This document shows, piece after piece, positions 36,258 through 48,990 of a DNA stretch of 64,000 bases. The stretch is from Moringa oleifera (taxonomy: Eukaryota > Streptophyta > Magnoliopsida > Brassicales > Moringaceae), in contig JAJFZO010000902.1 of assembly GCA_021397835.1 (NCBI GenBank), positions 592,001 to 656,000 of the forward strand, written 5' to 3'. The notes beneath the pieces were generated by a model. The model worked only from the letters and a program-made list of their open reading frames with translations, was not told the DNA's origin and did no database searches. Both the position numbers and the translations under genes were made by a program. Each line of letters starts with the position of its first letter. The stretch's first letter is position 1.

Positions 36258-36700
36258 CATGTTAAATAAATAAGCATTGCCATTTTAGTATGATGTTAGA
36301 GCATATTGAAACTTAGGTGATTTGTCTCGTTTCTTATTATTATTATCTTAAATTAAGCAGAAGCTTAACTAGATTTAGGATTTTTATTTTATTTTTTAGA
36401 AATAAAAAATAGATATGATAAATTTATTTTACAAGCTATTCCATCAAAATCTGTTTGATAACTATTTAATTGTAAAGATTTATTCATCATTAAAAAGTTT
36501 TAAGTAACATTATTTTATATTGTTTTGTTTATATTTTATCATATTTGACAATAATATTAAAATATTTAAACTTATTAAAGGTTATTTCAGTCTTAAATAT
36601 ATGTATGAAGGATAAATATCAAATTTAAGATTTTTATCAATTTTATGTATAAACGTTTTTTAATTTGATCTAAATTAAATATTATCTTGATAACATAAGA
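36258..36700 (-). other. AT-rich noncoding blocks X and N (end), inverted copy
   Basis: Reading from 36258: AATAAATAAGCATTGCC, then GATGTTAGAGCAT, TGAAACTTAGGTG and TTTTATCATATTTGAC, matching 46055-46370 and the reverse complement of 34297-34611. Beyond 36600, ATCAATTTTATGTATAAACG and TAAATATTATCTT match block N in reverse. The pair 34180-34611 and 36258-36690 is a second, more diverged inverted repeat. Confidence 0.72.
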
Positions 36701-36869
36701 CATAAAACTAGAAAATAATATTTTAAATTCGAAAGGAATTATCGTAAATTCAAAAATGAGATATCCCATAATTGACAAGGAAATCCTAAAATCAAAAAAA
36801 GATATCTTAAAATGATAAATTTATGGATTTTGGGTTTCATGGTTTAGGGTTTAGTATTGGGGTTTAGAT
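36701..36869. other. AT-rich stretch with a short telomere-like run
   Basis: Mostly unique AT-rich DNA. Positions 36823-36869 contain TTTTGGGTTTCATGGTTTAGGGTTTAGTATTGG-like heptamers, a TTTAGGG run of five or six imperfect units. No gene is seen. Confidence 0.6.
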
Positions 36870-37108
36870 TTAAATGACAGTCCTTCAATGATCAATTCAA
36901 TAATAGAACCATCAAACTACTATGCCATAAAAATCTTGTATGTGTTATTCTCTGTAATTTATGAAAAAATAAATATTTTTTATTATTGTCGTGCATGCAT
37001 AAATTATTATTTACTATTACATCTCACTAATAGGAATCTATCAATTTTTATCACATATTGATAAATAACTATTCAATGTAGGTCAATATTGAACGTAAAA
37101 ATTCATCA
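36870..37108 (-). repeat. Left copy of a 235-bp direct repeat; possible last-exon remnant
   Basis: It matches 38443-38675 in the same direction. On the minus strand both copies have a possible splice acceptor followed by a short open stretch beginning D-G-[SY]-I-I-E-[LF]-I-[IN]-E-G-L-S. This copy diverges after that stretch into telomere-like DNA. The sequence is not part of the array or the gypsy family. It may be a captured gene end or the terminal repeat of a small element. I do not recognise the protein. Confidence 0.5.
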
Positions 37109-38442
37109 ATAATATACACATGACACACAACTCAATTTCTTTAACATCTTAACAATATTCTCATATTCTCATACACAAATCACTAACCATGGTTACAAAT
37201 TACTATCAAATTTTTAAAAATCATTATTGCATTGAACCCCTTTAATCATCTCACTGTGCATACAATTCATACATATGTAAGCTATACAAACTACCATGCA
37301 ATGCACATATGGCTATGGTTAAATAGATAAAAAAAATATTAAAGCAGAAAACCCAATATTTATATTAAGAGTAAAATCAATATATTAGGAGACAAAATTA
37401 TGATACAATCAGCTCGTAAATAAAATTTAGCTCAAATTAACACAAAATAAGGAAACAAATCAGTGCAGAAAGGAAACAAATCAAAATAAAATAAAAAATA
37501 TATATTAATACAAAATAAAAAAATAAATTAATACCAAAAAAGAAACCAAATCAAAACAAAAGAAAAAAATCTACACAAAATTTAAAAAACTTACTAATAC
37601 GAATAAGAAAATAAATCAGTACCAAATAAAAAACCAAATTAAAATAAAATAAAAAATCAGGTAATTATAAATTAAGATTAAGAAAGAAATCAAGATGGTA
37701 GTAAATAAATTAACTAAAATTTTTAATATTTCTCTTACCTTATTAAACATATCGTATTCATTGTCAACAGTGCAAATTAGTAACTATTGCTATATTTAAT
37801 AACATAATAGTAAAATATAACATCATAAAAATTAGTATCTATCAAGATTATCTTGCGCATAATATGAAAAGGAAAAATGCACACATTACTATGTTCAAAT
37901 AAACTAAAATATTAAAAATTTAATAATTTATATTTAAAGTAAAATCAGTCCACTAAGAGAAAATTTATAATGTAATTTGTTTTATAAATAAAACTTAACT
38001 CAAATCAACACAAAATAAGGAAACAAATCTATACAAAATAAAAAAATAAATTAAGATAGTAAATAAACCAAATTACTAGTGAATTTTTATCTAAAGTAAA
38101 AGATTAAGTGTAACTTCAGTAAATGTATATGAATACCTGAAGGAATCATTGTGTTTGTTCAACTTGGTTTAAAATTTTTTATACAAAAATGAAATCAACT
38201 AAAACAAAACGAAAGTGTGACCCATAAAATAAATACATCGTCAAAATTTTAATTTGGTATATTCAAGAATAACTCAACAAACAATCCATATAATTCAAAC
38301 AAATACAGTGTACATATTATGCAACAAATGATTATACTTGAAAACCCCTTTAAAAATAAAGTTCAACTTGTCACAATTCAAATGGCATGTATAGCTACAA
38401 CAATGCATTTTCAAATTTACTCAACATCTGACTCAGTGAAAT
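37109..38442. other. AT-rich noncoding stretch between the 235-bp direct repeats
   Basis: A-rich on the plus strand. It contains an internal repeat of about 45 bases (near 37423 and 37985) with CACAAAATAAGGAAACAAAT in common, and several repeats of AAACAAATCA or AATAAAATAAA. It looks like intron or untranslated DNA read on the minus strand, or the interior of a small noncoding element. No open frame over 60 codons is seen. Confidence 0.55.
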
Positions 38443-38675
38443 TTAATGATAGCCCTTCATTGATAAATTCAATAATATAACCATCAAACTATTATGTCAC
38501 CAAAATCTTATGTGTTATTCTCTATAATCTACGAAAAAATGAGTACTTTTCATTACTGTCATGCATGCATAAATCACTATTTACTATTACATTTCACTAA
38601 TAGAAATCTATATATTTTTATCACCTATTAGTAAATAACTATTCTATACGAGTCAATATTGAACATAAAAAAATC
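38443..38675 (-). repeat. Right copy of the 235-bp direct repeat; possible last-exon remnant
   Basis: On the minus strand this copy reads a 22-codon open stretch ending in L-N-F-T-E-S-D-V-E and a TAA stop near 38418, which is just outside the repeat. Upstream on the same strand lies a TAG acceptor-like site and an in-frame stop within 15 codons. Copies differ at about one base in ten. The start and end of the repeat coincide with breaks to array on the right and AT-rich DNA on the left. Confidence 0.5.
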
Positions 38676-38817
38676 CATTCAATTGTATCTTAAACCCATT
38701 CAATTATTAGTTAGGCTATTTCATTCTTAGGCTCAATTTTATATTATGTCCAATTATGTGTTAAGTTTGATTATCTAACTAATTATTAGACACAACTAAA
38801 TCTTAATTATTTCTTAT
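38676..38817 (+). repeat. Short plus-oriented 17-bp array island
   Basis: About eight units (CCATTCAATTATTAGTTAGG and similar) lie between the direct repeat and an LTR fragment. Confidence 0.75.
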
Positions 38818-39235
38818 CCCCTATGCATGGAGGGTTGTTCCATGTACTAATATTTATTTGCGTGTTTTGGACTTAAAAGATAGCTTAGACTTTGAATGTA
38901 CATACAAAAAGTCATTGAGTTCTCTCTTCGATCTCTATATCTATTCGGTTGGATGCCACTGAATGGTGAGAAATATCTATGTATCTCTTATGGTGGTGTT
39001 TATCTATATCCTTTTGAGTTATGAGTTATGTAGTTTTTGCATCGTTGTTTTTATTCTTAAGGTGGTGATTTTCTGTATCTTTTTGAAATTAAACTTGATG
39101 GTAAGCCTTTTATCCCTTATTTTCATTAAAACTTGTCTGATCATGTGCTTATACTTTCCAAACAAAATTTTCCAACAATGTTACATTATCTCTATTCCAA
39201 ATATGATTCTTTTAGAATATGGTATTAGTTAAGAT
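38818..39235 (+). mobile_element. LTR fragment R3, 3' two thirds
   Basis: Colinear with 19155-19538: CATGGAGGGTTGTTCCATG, the GGTGGTGTTTATCTAT segment, CTTTCCAAACAAAATTTTCC, then the end TTTTAGAATATGGTATTAG. The start is truncated inside the LTR. The end carries TGGTATTAG, one base from the TGGTATCAG primer-binding start typical of many plant Ty3/gypsy elements. The 89-codon frame at 38963-39232 is LTR and not a gene. Confidence 0.82.
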
Positions 39236-39705
39236 TTTTGGTTTAAAATTTATGGTTTAACGTAAAAGGTGTTTAGGGATTAGGCTTAAAGGTTAGAGTT
39301 TAGGATTTAGAGGTTAAAGTTTAAGGCTTGACATTTATGGTTTTGTTTTAAAGTTTAAGGTTTTCGGATTTCAAATTCAAGGTTAAGGGGTATAGGGTTT
39401 GGGGTTCAAGGTTTGGCATGTAATGTTCAAGTTTCAGATTTTAAGGTTTAAGGTTTAGAGGTTAGGGATTTAAGGTTTGGCATTTAATGTTCAAGTTTTA
39501 GATTTTAAAGTTTAAAGTTTAGAGGTAAGCTTTAGAAGTTAGGGATTTAAGGTTTGACATTTAATATTCAAGTTTTAGGTTTTAAGGTTTAAAGTTTAAA
39601 GGTTAGGGGTTTAGAGTTTAGAAATTAAGGATTTAGAGTTTAGGGATTAAGGGTTAATATTTACGATTTAGAGTTTAAGGTCTAAGGTTTTAAGGTTAAG
39701 GTTGA
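39236..39705 (-). repeat. Degenerate telomere-like tract (TTTAGGG on the plus strand)
   Basis: Imperfect units such as GTTTAGGGATTAGG, GTTTAAGGTTTAGAGG and GGGGTATAGGGTTTGGGG follow the LTR end directly. Segments near 39410, 39475 and 39550 repeat each other (GGTTTGGCATTTAATGTTCA), a local duplication of about 70 bases. The junction LTR end/telomere-like DNA recurs at 58825. Confidence 0.9.
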
Positions 39706-42700
39706 AATTAATTCTACCTGTTGTGCATGAAAATAAGCAATAATTAAGCCTAGGAATGAAGTGGACCTAACACATAATTAGACGTAAGATATACTTGAGC
39801 GTCATAATTGTTGGACTTGGACCTAAAATTTAATTAGGCATACCAATTAACTAATGCTAATAATTAAATATGCTAAAGATTTAAATGTACTTAAGAATTA
39901 GTTAGATAATCAGGCTTAGTAATAATTAGCCTTAATATATATAATGAGCTTAAGAAAGAAATAACCTTAACAAATAATTTACCCTAAAATATAATTGGGC
40001 TTGAGATATAAATTAATCAAGTAATTATTTGAGTCTAAGATATAATTAGACTTAGCATGCATAGTCTTCTTAGAAACGAATTCGACACAATATATAATTG
40101 AGTTTAAAAAATAATATAGTTTGATATATAGCCTAAAAATGAAATAATTCAGACAAATAATTATATTAAAATATTATTGGATCCAATAATTAATTGGCTT
40201 CAAAACTACGCCTAATAACTTAGGTATGCATGAGCCCAATGATTAATTAAGCCTAAATATAATTAGACCTATAATAATAATTGGACTTAACATACAATTG
40301 TGCTTTTTAAATAATTGAACTTAATTTGTTAGGCCCAATAAATACATTGTACTTAATATGTAATTGGGCTTAAGAATGAAATGGGTTCTACACTTATCAG
40401 GGGTGAGATGTATGCTTAAAAATTAATATGACTTAATAATTAATTAGGATGATTACTTTATTGAGCCTAAGATTTAGTTGCGTCCAATAAAAAATAAGTT
40501 TAATATACAATTTATCCTAAAAAATAATTGAACGGAATATATAATTGAGATTAAGAACTAAATTGATCTTAATCTAATTATATTCAATGATTAATTGGAT
40601 TTAAAATATAACTAGGCACTAATTAATCAGACCTATCATGCATGGACTCAACAAATAGTTAAACCTTTGAACAAATTAAACCTAAGATATAATTGGCTCC
40701 GAATTTCAATAAGACTCAAAATATAATTGGGCCATATAAATAATTAAATCTAATAGATATTTCAATATAATAACAAATAATAGTGTATAAGAAATAATTA
40801 AGTCTAATAACCAGTTAGGTTTAATATTTGTTAATTGGACCCAAAAATTGAATGGATTAAAATGTAATTGATATTAACAACTAATTGGACCCAAATTATA
40901 ATTGAACATAAAGATTAGTTGAGTTTAACATTTATTAATTAGATCCAAAATTTAATGGGGTTAAATATGTAATTGATATTAATAGTTCATTGCACCTAGC
41001 AACTCATTAGGCCTTATAAGTAATTAACCCTAAGATTTTGATTTGATATAATATAAAATTGGGCTTAATATAATTTGATCAAATAAATAATTAATCTTAA
41101 TATATAATTGGGCATAAGATCTAAATTCATGCAATAGATAATTAGGCTTAATATTTAATTAAGAGTAATAATTAGTGAGCCTTCCAATTAATTTGGGTTA
41201 AGATTTAATTATGCCTCAAAATTAGTTGGGCTTTATAAAATATTTGAGTTAATATACAATAAGGCCTAAAAAATAGTCAAGTTGAATATATAATTGGGCT
41301 TATTAATTAATGTGGCTAACAGTAATGTGCCCAAGGAATAATTCGACGTGTAATTAGGCTTAATAAATAAAATAACCCAAGATATAATCAAACTTGAAAT
41401 TAATTAGGCCTAAGATCTAATTAAACCTAAAAATCATGCTATATTATATGATTAGACTTTATACATAATTAAGCCTATGATGTAATGAGCCAAATATAAG
41501 TAAATTGAGATATAATTAAGCTTAATAAATAATTTGATCTTATGTATAATTAGGCCGAGTGTCTATTAACCCGAGATATAATTAGGTCTTATAATCAATA
41601 AGGGCTAATATTTATTGGATTTGATAATTATTATGCTTATCGAGCATGTACCCAAGAAATAATTGGGTTGAGAACAAATAATTAAGTCTAATAATTAATT
41701 TAACCTAACAATTAATTATATTTAATAATTAATTGACATAATATTTAGTTTCCCAAATAATGAATTGTATTTAAGATTTGATCTAAACTAACAAAGATTT
41801 TAGCTTAATACATAATTGGGACTAATAAATTATTGGGCAAAGAATGAAATAGGCTTAATAACGAATTTCATCTAAAATATAATTGTGCTAAATAATTTAT
41901 TAGTTCCAACATCTAATTGGCCTTAATTATTAATTGGACCTAGCTTGCCTCTGCTAAAAAAAAATTAGGCTTGAGAATGGATTCAGTATGATTATTTATT
42001 AATTAGGAATTAATTGGACTTAACAATTTAGTAGATCTAACAATGCAATTAGTTTGTTTATTAATTAGGTGTAAGATTTATTTCGGTCTAATAAAAAATA
42101 GGACTTAATATATAATTAGTGCCAATAAATAATTTAACATATAATTAGGCTTAAGAGCCAAATGAGCCTCGTAAAAAATAAGACCAAATAATTTAGTAGA
42201 TTTAAGATATAATTGGGTCTGATAATTATATTCACCGTAATGTACATAAAGCCAATAAATAACTTAGGAACAAATTGGGTTTAAAATATAATTGGAACCA
42301 AATTATATTTGGAGTTGGATATAATTGGATCTTATAAATAATTAGGCCCAATAGATAATTAAATCTAATAATAAATAATAAGATCAAAGATACAATTTGG
42401 TCTATCGCGCATGAAACTAAGAAGTAACAAAGAAAAAATTTAGCCTAATATATATTAATTGGACTTAGGAATTAATTAGACCTAATATGTAACTAAACAT
42501 ACCAATAATTGGATTAAAAAATTCATTGCACCAAATAACTAATTAAGTTTAATAAAAAATGGGCAGAATATCCAATAGGCTTATGAACAAAATGAGCTTA
42601 ATAAATAATTGAGCCTAATAATTGATTAGACCAAACAATTCACTGGAAATAATAATTTGTTACCCAAAAAATTAATTGATACTAGATTTTAATTAGATCT

Positions 42701-45700
42701 AATAAAAAATTAGGCCTAATATATAGTAAAATTTAGTAAATGATTAGATTTTATATATAACGAAGCTTAATATATAATTGATAATAATAAAATATTGAAC
42801 CTAAAATTAGGCCTAGTCAATAATTTGACTTAAAATATATTTGAGCTTAACAATTAAATTGGTCTAAGATATAATTGAATTTAAAATGTAATAAAGTCTA
42901 ACAATTAATAAAGTCTAATAATTAATTGAATTGATGGTTTAATTATGACTAAGAATTAACTAAGTCTAATGAAATATTAGACTTAACATGTAATCAAGCC
43001 TAGTAAATCATTGTGCTTAATCTATAATTTGGGCTAAGAATAAAGTAAGATTAATAAATAATTACACCTAAAACATAATTTTGTCTAAAATTTAATTGAT
43101 ATAACGTGCATGAATCCACAATATAACTAGGTGTAATGTGCATGAATCCACAATATAACTAGGTGTAATGTGCATGAATCCACAATATAACTAGGTGTAA
43201 TGTGCATGAACCTTGACATAATTGGGGTTAAGAATAAATTGAGTTTAAGAAATAATAAGACCCAAATAATGATGCAACTTAAGATATAATTGAACATAGG
43301 GCTTAATAAGAAATTTGGCTTAACATTTATTAATTAGAGCCAAAAACTAATTTGGTTTAATATTTAATTCAACTAAGTATGCATTTAAATAATTAATTAG
43401 ACTTAAAAATTCATTAGGCCTCATAATTAATAAACCTAAGATTTGATTAGACATGAAAAAATTAGGCTTAACATATAATTTGACCACGTAAATAAATAAT
43501 CGACTTTAATATATAATTGGGCATAAGAACTAAATCAGCCCAATAAATAATTAGGTATAAATTTTTTTTGAATCCAACAATTAATTAAACCTAACTTAAT
43601 ATTGAGCCTAAAATTTAATTATGTTTTAAAATTAGTTGGATCTTATAATTAGATTTGACATTAATTGGGCCTCAGATTTGATTAAGCTCAAAAAATTTGA
43701 TATATGACCTAAGATATAATGGGACATATATAATTGAGTTTAACAATATATTGAGCCTAATAATTAATTGAGATTAAGATGTAAAATACACTTAGAAATT
43801 AGTTGGGCTTAAAATTTGATAGGGTTTACTAAAAATTGGACTTCATATTAAGAGTAACAAATTATTGAACAAAGAATAAAATGGGCTTAATTAATAGTGC
43901 AATCTAAAATATAATTAGATGGATAGTTAATAAGAATTAAATAGGTTTAAGATTTGATTAGCTGTAACATGCATGAACCCACTACATAGTTGGGCTTAAA
44001 AATAAGTTGGACCCAAATATAATTCGACTGAAGATATAACTAAGTATAATAATTAATTAGATTAAATAATTATTTGAGCTTGTCATATATTGATTGGCAC
44101 AAAATTTAATTAGAGTTAACATTTAATTATGCCAAACATATAATTAAAATTAATAATTAGTGGGACCTAGCAATTCATTTAGGGTTATTAATTAAGCCTA
44201 ATAATTGATTAAATGTAATAAAAAACTAAATTTAATATATATTTGACCTAATGAATAACTATTTAATATTTAATTAAGTTCAATAATTAATTATACCTAA
44301 CAATTAACTAGCCCTAACAATTTAATGAAGTTAAGACTTAATTGTGACTGAGAATTAGTTGGGTCTGTGATTTAATTGATCTTATAAAAAATGTCAAGCT
44401 GAAGATATAATTATCTCTTAAAAAATTAATTAAACCTAAAAAATTGGGCATATGATATAATTAGCCCTTTTATATTATTGAGCCAACATGTCATGGCCCA
44501 AATATATTTGGACTCGAGATATGACTTGGTTCATAAAAAATTTGACCTAATATATGATTAGGCCTAATATGTATTAATCTAAGATATAACTAGGCCTAAT
44601 AAGCAATTAAGCCTGGCATTTATTTTGTATATAATAATTAATTATGCATATCACTCATGAATCCAAAAATTAATTAAGCTTAGTTCAAATTAGCCTTAAC
44701 TATGTTAATTGTGTATATTTAATTAAGCCAAATATTTAATTTGACATATCATTTCATTAGACCTGACAATTCATTAGGTTTAATAATAAATTGAGTCGAG
44801 ATTTAAAAGATTTAGTTTGATATATAATTAGACTCTTTAAATAATCAAATTAATGTGAAAATGATACACATAATGAAATGAGCCTACTAAATAATAGGCC
44901 TAATAATTAGTTGAGTCTAAAATTTAATTATGTTTAAGTATCAGATAAGCTTAAGTCCTGGAATAATTAAATTTGACTTAAAATATAAAATGAACCTTAT
45001 AAATAATTTGGCTCAATAGGTAATTAGGCCTAATAACTAATAATAGCGCTTAAGATATAATTGAGTCTAAAGTGCATGAAGCTGAGAAATAATTTAGCCC
45101 AAAAGTAAATTGAGTCATAGAAATTATTAGGTTTAATGAATAATCGTGCCTAAGAATTGGTTGGACTAAATAATTATTTGACCTTAGGATTTAATTGAGT
45201 TTAATAAAAATTCAGATTGCATATGTATTTGGGCATGATAAATAAATTATGTAAATAAGCCTAACTATTAATTGGGCAAATATTAATTGGTTTAGCCAAA
45301 TATATAATTGAGGTTAACAATTAATTAGACCTTACAATTTATTGGCCTTGTGATTAACTAAGTTTAACGTTTGATTAGGTTTAAGAAATAATTAGGCTTA
45401 ATAAAAAATTTAACCTAATAAATAATTAATCTCAATATATAATTAGGCTTAAAAAATTAACTAGCCTAATAAATACTTTGGCCCAAAATTTAATTGAATC
45501 AAACAATTAATTGATTCTAGCAATTAATTAAGCTTAAAATTTAATTAGGATTGAGAATTAATTAGATCAAATATTTAATTATGCCTTATATAAACTTGGG
45601 CTAAATATGACCAAATTAGTTAAGCTAACATGTATGAGCCCAAAAAATAATTTGACATATATTTAGGTCAAATTAAAAATGTGGCTAAGGTATAATTAGA

Positions 45701-46050
45701 CCTAAAATTAATTTGATATAAAAAATTAGACTTATGATATAATTAGGTTTAATATATAATTGAATTTATGATATTTTAAATGAATTGTAATTAAATTGGA
45801 CAAATAATTGAGCCTCATAATTAGTTAGACCAATCATTGATTAGGTTGAGTAACTAATTAGGTGTATCATGAATGAACCCACAAAAAAATTGGTCTTGAG
45901 AGCAAATTATGCGTAATGGATGTTAGTTAGGCCAAATATATAAATTAAGCTTAGCAATTCATTTGGTCTTGCAATTCATTGAGATTCATAACTAATTGAG
46001 CATAAGATTTAAGTGGGCTTAATAGAAAATTCAACTTCACATGTAATTGG
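39706..46050 (-). repeat. Longest minus-oriented 17-bp array block
   Basis: About 6.3 kb of minus-oriented units. For example, 45261-45520 divides into 17-base units with the GCCTAATAAATACTTTG pattern for fifteen units in a row. The part from about 42681 is colinear with 58937-63000. The paralogue has an additional 630 bases at about 60107-60735. No gene is seen. Confidence 0.9.
43106..43201 (-). repeat. 32-bp perfect tandem triplication
   Basis: Three identical 32-base units (43106, 43138, 43170), each beginning GTGCATGAATCCACAATATA. The paralogous site at 59347 holds a single unit. The perfect identity shows a recent expansion within a strongly diverged array. Confidence 0.95.
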
Positions 46051-46391
46051 ACCATGTTTAATAAATAAGCATTGCCTTTGTAGCATGATGTTAAAGCATC
46101 TTGAAACTTAGGTGGTTTATCTCATTTTATTTTATTTTTTGACTTGAACGAAAAAAGAAACTTAATTTGATTTGAAAATTTTATTTTATTTTTTAAATAT
46201 GAAAAATAGATATGATAAGTTTATTTTACAAACTATTCCATCCAAATTCATTTGATAACTTTTTAATTATGAAGATTTATTTATCATTCAAAAGTTTTAA
46301 CTAATATTATTTTATTTTATTTATATTATTTTTTAATATTTTATCATATATTACAAAATGTATTAAGGGTAAGTATCAATAAACTGATATC
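46051..46391 (+). other. AT-rich noncoding block X
   Basis: Begins ATGTTTAATAAATAAGCATTGCC and continues through TGTAGCATGATGTTAAAGCATC to TTTTATCATATATTACA, matching 63001-63338 and, more distantly, 36258-36585 and the reverse complement of 34297-34611. It directly abuts the 3' end of an inverted LTR. It may thus be leader sequence downstream of that LTR, or an independent noncoding repeat. Confidence 0.7.
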
Positions 46392-47004
46392 ATATTTTGA
46401 AGGATCAAAATTAAGAATGAAAATGATGTAACTTTGCTGAAAAATTTGTTTGAAGAGTACAACCACAAGTTTGAACAGATTTGAATGAAAATAAGGGATG
46501 AAAGTCTCCACTAAGTTTAATACCAAAAGGATACAGAAAATCACTACCCTAAAGACAATAAACAAGGTATAGATACCTCATAACTCACAACTCAAAAGGA
46601 TATAGATGGATACCACTCTAAGAGATACAAAGAGGAAAGATAGAATTCAAGGAGTTTCTGCACTTACAACTAAAGTCTAAGCTATCTTCTAAGTTTAAAT
46701 CATGAAAATAAATACTACTACATGGAACAATCCTTCATGCATTGGGATTTCGAAAATCATTAAGTTTTTGCTAAAAACTAAATTATTTATACATTTGTTT
46801 GACAAAAAAGAAATTAGTGGGGTGAAATAAATATCTCTCAAAGATTACTAAAGTGCATGCAAACTATCCATTGCCAAAGAAACTTTTATAATTTCTTCTT
46901 TAGAAAATCTTCCAAGGTGCATGCCAACTGCCCATCACTAAAGAAGCTTTCACAATTTCTTTTTTAGAAAATCAACTGTCCATCATGGGCTAAATGTGGT
47001 AATA
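46392..47004 (-). mobile_element. LTR of Ty3/gypsy element R4, minus strand
   Basis: In minus-strand reading it starts TATTACCACATTTAGCCC at 47004 and ends CAAAATATG at 46392, followed by ATATCAG. It carries an internal duplication of about 65 bases (around 46861-46925 and 46926-46980), with TCTTTAGAAAATC in each copy, that R1 lacks. The 73-codon frame 46344-46565 is not a gene. Confidence 0.82.
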
Positions 47005-47165
47005 TAACCCCTATTGTGTCTCAAATGTCTCTCCCAGCATAAACATGGACTTAGGGCAGCCATATTGAATGTTGGGAAAACTCCATAATCAGCTGGTAAC
47101 TCATTATCATAAGCATTTTCACCAATCCTACTAAGCACTTTGAATGGACCAATTATTAAAATCAT
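47005..47165 (-). pseudogene. pol: Ty3/gypsy integrase C-terminal fragment R4, minus strand
   Basis: The minus-strand frame 46983-47165 encodes G-P-F-K-V-L-S-R-I-G-E, then D-Y-G-V-F-P-T-F-N-M-A-A-L-S-P. This is the same C-terminal integrase block as 18750-18860, directly ahead of the LTR as expected. It breaks off near 47160 into array DNA. The start codon is incidental. Confidence 0.88.
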
Positions 47166-48540
47166 TGAATTGTTAGGCCAAATGAATTATTAAATCCAAT
47201 TAATTTTTAGACTTACTTAAAAAATAAGTTCCATTATTTTTTGGGCTTAATTAATTCTAGATCTAATTGATATACATTGGATCTGATTAATTAATAGCTA
47301 TAATTATTTATAGGTTCATTTATAATTTGGAAGTAATGTCTTAGTTCCAATTATATCCCTAAGCTCCAATTTGCTCTTAGGCTTATAATTAAGCTCACAC
47401 ACTAGGCCAATCATATATGAAGACCAGCTTTTTATTAGGCATAACTAGATAACCCTATCTTAAGAGAAATTAAATCTTAGGCCTAATTAATTTTTAGACT
47501 GTAATCATTTACTAGGTTCAATTAACTATTAGGCTCAATTAAATTTTAGGTTTAATATTTTGTTCGGCTCAATTATACATTAAACTTAACTATTTATTAA
47601 GCTCAATCATATATAAAGCTTAATTTTTTATTATATCTAGTTAAATCTTAAAAATTAATTAATTATTTATTTAGCCCAAGAGTTATTAGATCCGATTAAT
47701 TATTCAACTTAATGACATATTGGGCCTAATAAATTATTAGGACCATTTAGTTCTTACATATTAAATTTAATTTTTTTATTAGGTCCAATTAAATCTTAGT
47801 CTAATTAATTACTTCGTGCAATGAATTATTTGATCTAATTAATTGGTAAGCTCAATCAATTTTATAGTTCGATTAATTTTTAGGCCCCATTAATATAAGC
47901 TAAGCTAAATTTTATAATTAGGGCCCGAGTACATCTTAAGCTCATCTGTTCATAAGTCCAATTATTTGTTGGGTTCATGTAGGCCCAATTAGATTTAAAT
48001 TCAGTTAATTATTAGGTCAATTTAAATTTTAAGCGTAATTATGTATTAAGCTCAATTATTGAGTCCATTTTATTTTTAAGTTCAATTATATGTTATGCTC
48101 AATTATTTATTAAAATTAATTATTATTTGCTTAATATTTCATTAAGTCTAATCAAATTTTAGGCCCAACAATTTTTGGGCAGAACTAAATGTATGGCTCA
48201 ATTAGTTATTAGACCAAATTAATTATTAAGCTGAGTTATATCTTAAGATTAATTAATTATTGGTTCTGTTTTGTTATCAAGTCATTTGTTGTTTTAAGTC
48301 CAATTATTTAAGGAGCTCAATTAAATCTTATACTTAATTAATTATTAAAACCAATAAATTGCTAGACCCTTTCAATTGTTATGTCTAATTAATTTTTAAG
48401 CTTAATTACATACTAAGCCTAATTATTTTTGTGCCCAATTAGCTTGTAGGTTTAATTAATTTATGTTAGCCCATTCGTTCCTAGGTAGAATTATTTCTTG
48501 GCTTCATGAATGATAAACTTAACGAATTATTAAGCCCATT
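47166..48540 (+). repeat. 17-bp array, plus orientation
   Basis: Plus-oriented units directly follow the truncated R4 integrase. No coding or RNA feature is seen. The block lies between the two large composite units and has no close full-length copy that I could follow. Confidence 0.85.
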
Positions 48541-48990
48541 CATTCCTTAATATATAATTAAGCATAAGAATTGAATTAGCCCAAAACAAATAATTAGGCA
48601 TAAGATTTGATTGAGTTTAATGATTAATTGGATTTAATAATTAATTGATCCTAATAATTAATTATACCAAAGATTTAATTGTGCCCGAAAATTAATGGGT
48701 CTTATAAGTATTAGGTTTAATATATAACTAGGTTTAAGAAATAATTAAATTGAAGATATAGTTAGGCTCATTAATTAATGAGACCAAATCAATGAGGCTA
48801 ATGTGCATGAACCAATAAATAATTCGAAATATAAATAGGGTTAATAAATTATATCATTTGAGATATAATTGTACTTAAAATTAATTAAGTCTAAGATCTA
48901 ATTCGAATAAATGATTGGGGCTGATATATAATTAAGCCAGGTGTAGTTAGGCTTAATAATTAATTTGAGATAATATTTGTTGGATTAAAT
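48541..48990 (-). repeat. Inverted island of 17-bp array
   Basis: About 450 bases of minus-oriented units, flanked by plus-oriented array on both sides. The order of units resembles 41095-41460 (GGCATAAG, TTAATTATGCC, the GTGCATGAACC landmark), so the island may derive from minus-oriented array of that kind. Confidence 0.75.

Noticed and set aside
36870..38675. A complete small LTR retrotransposon with 235-bp LTRs
   Set aside because: I see no primer-binding site, polypurine tract, TG...CA ends or target duplication that agree between the copies. Kept only as a direct repeat with an exon-like stretch.
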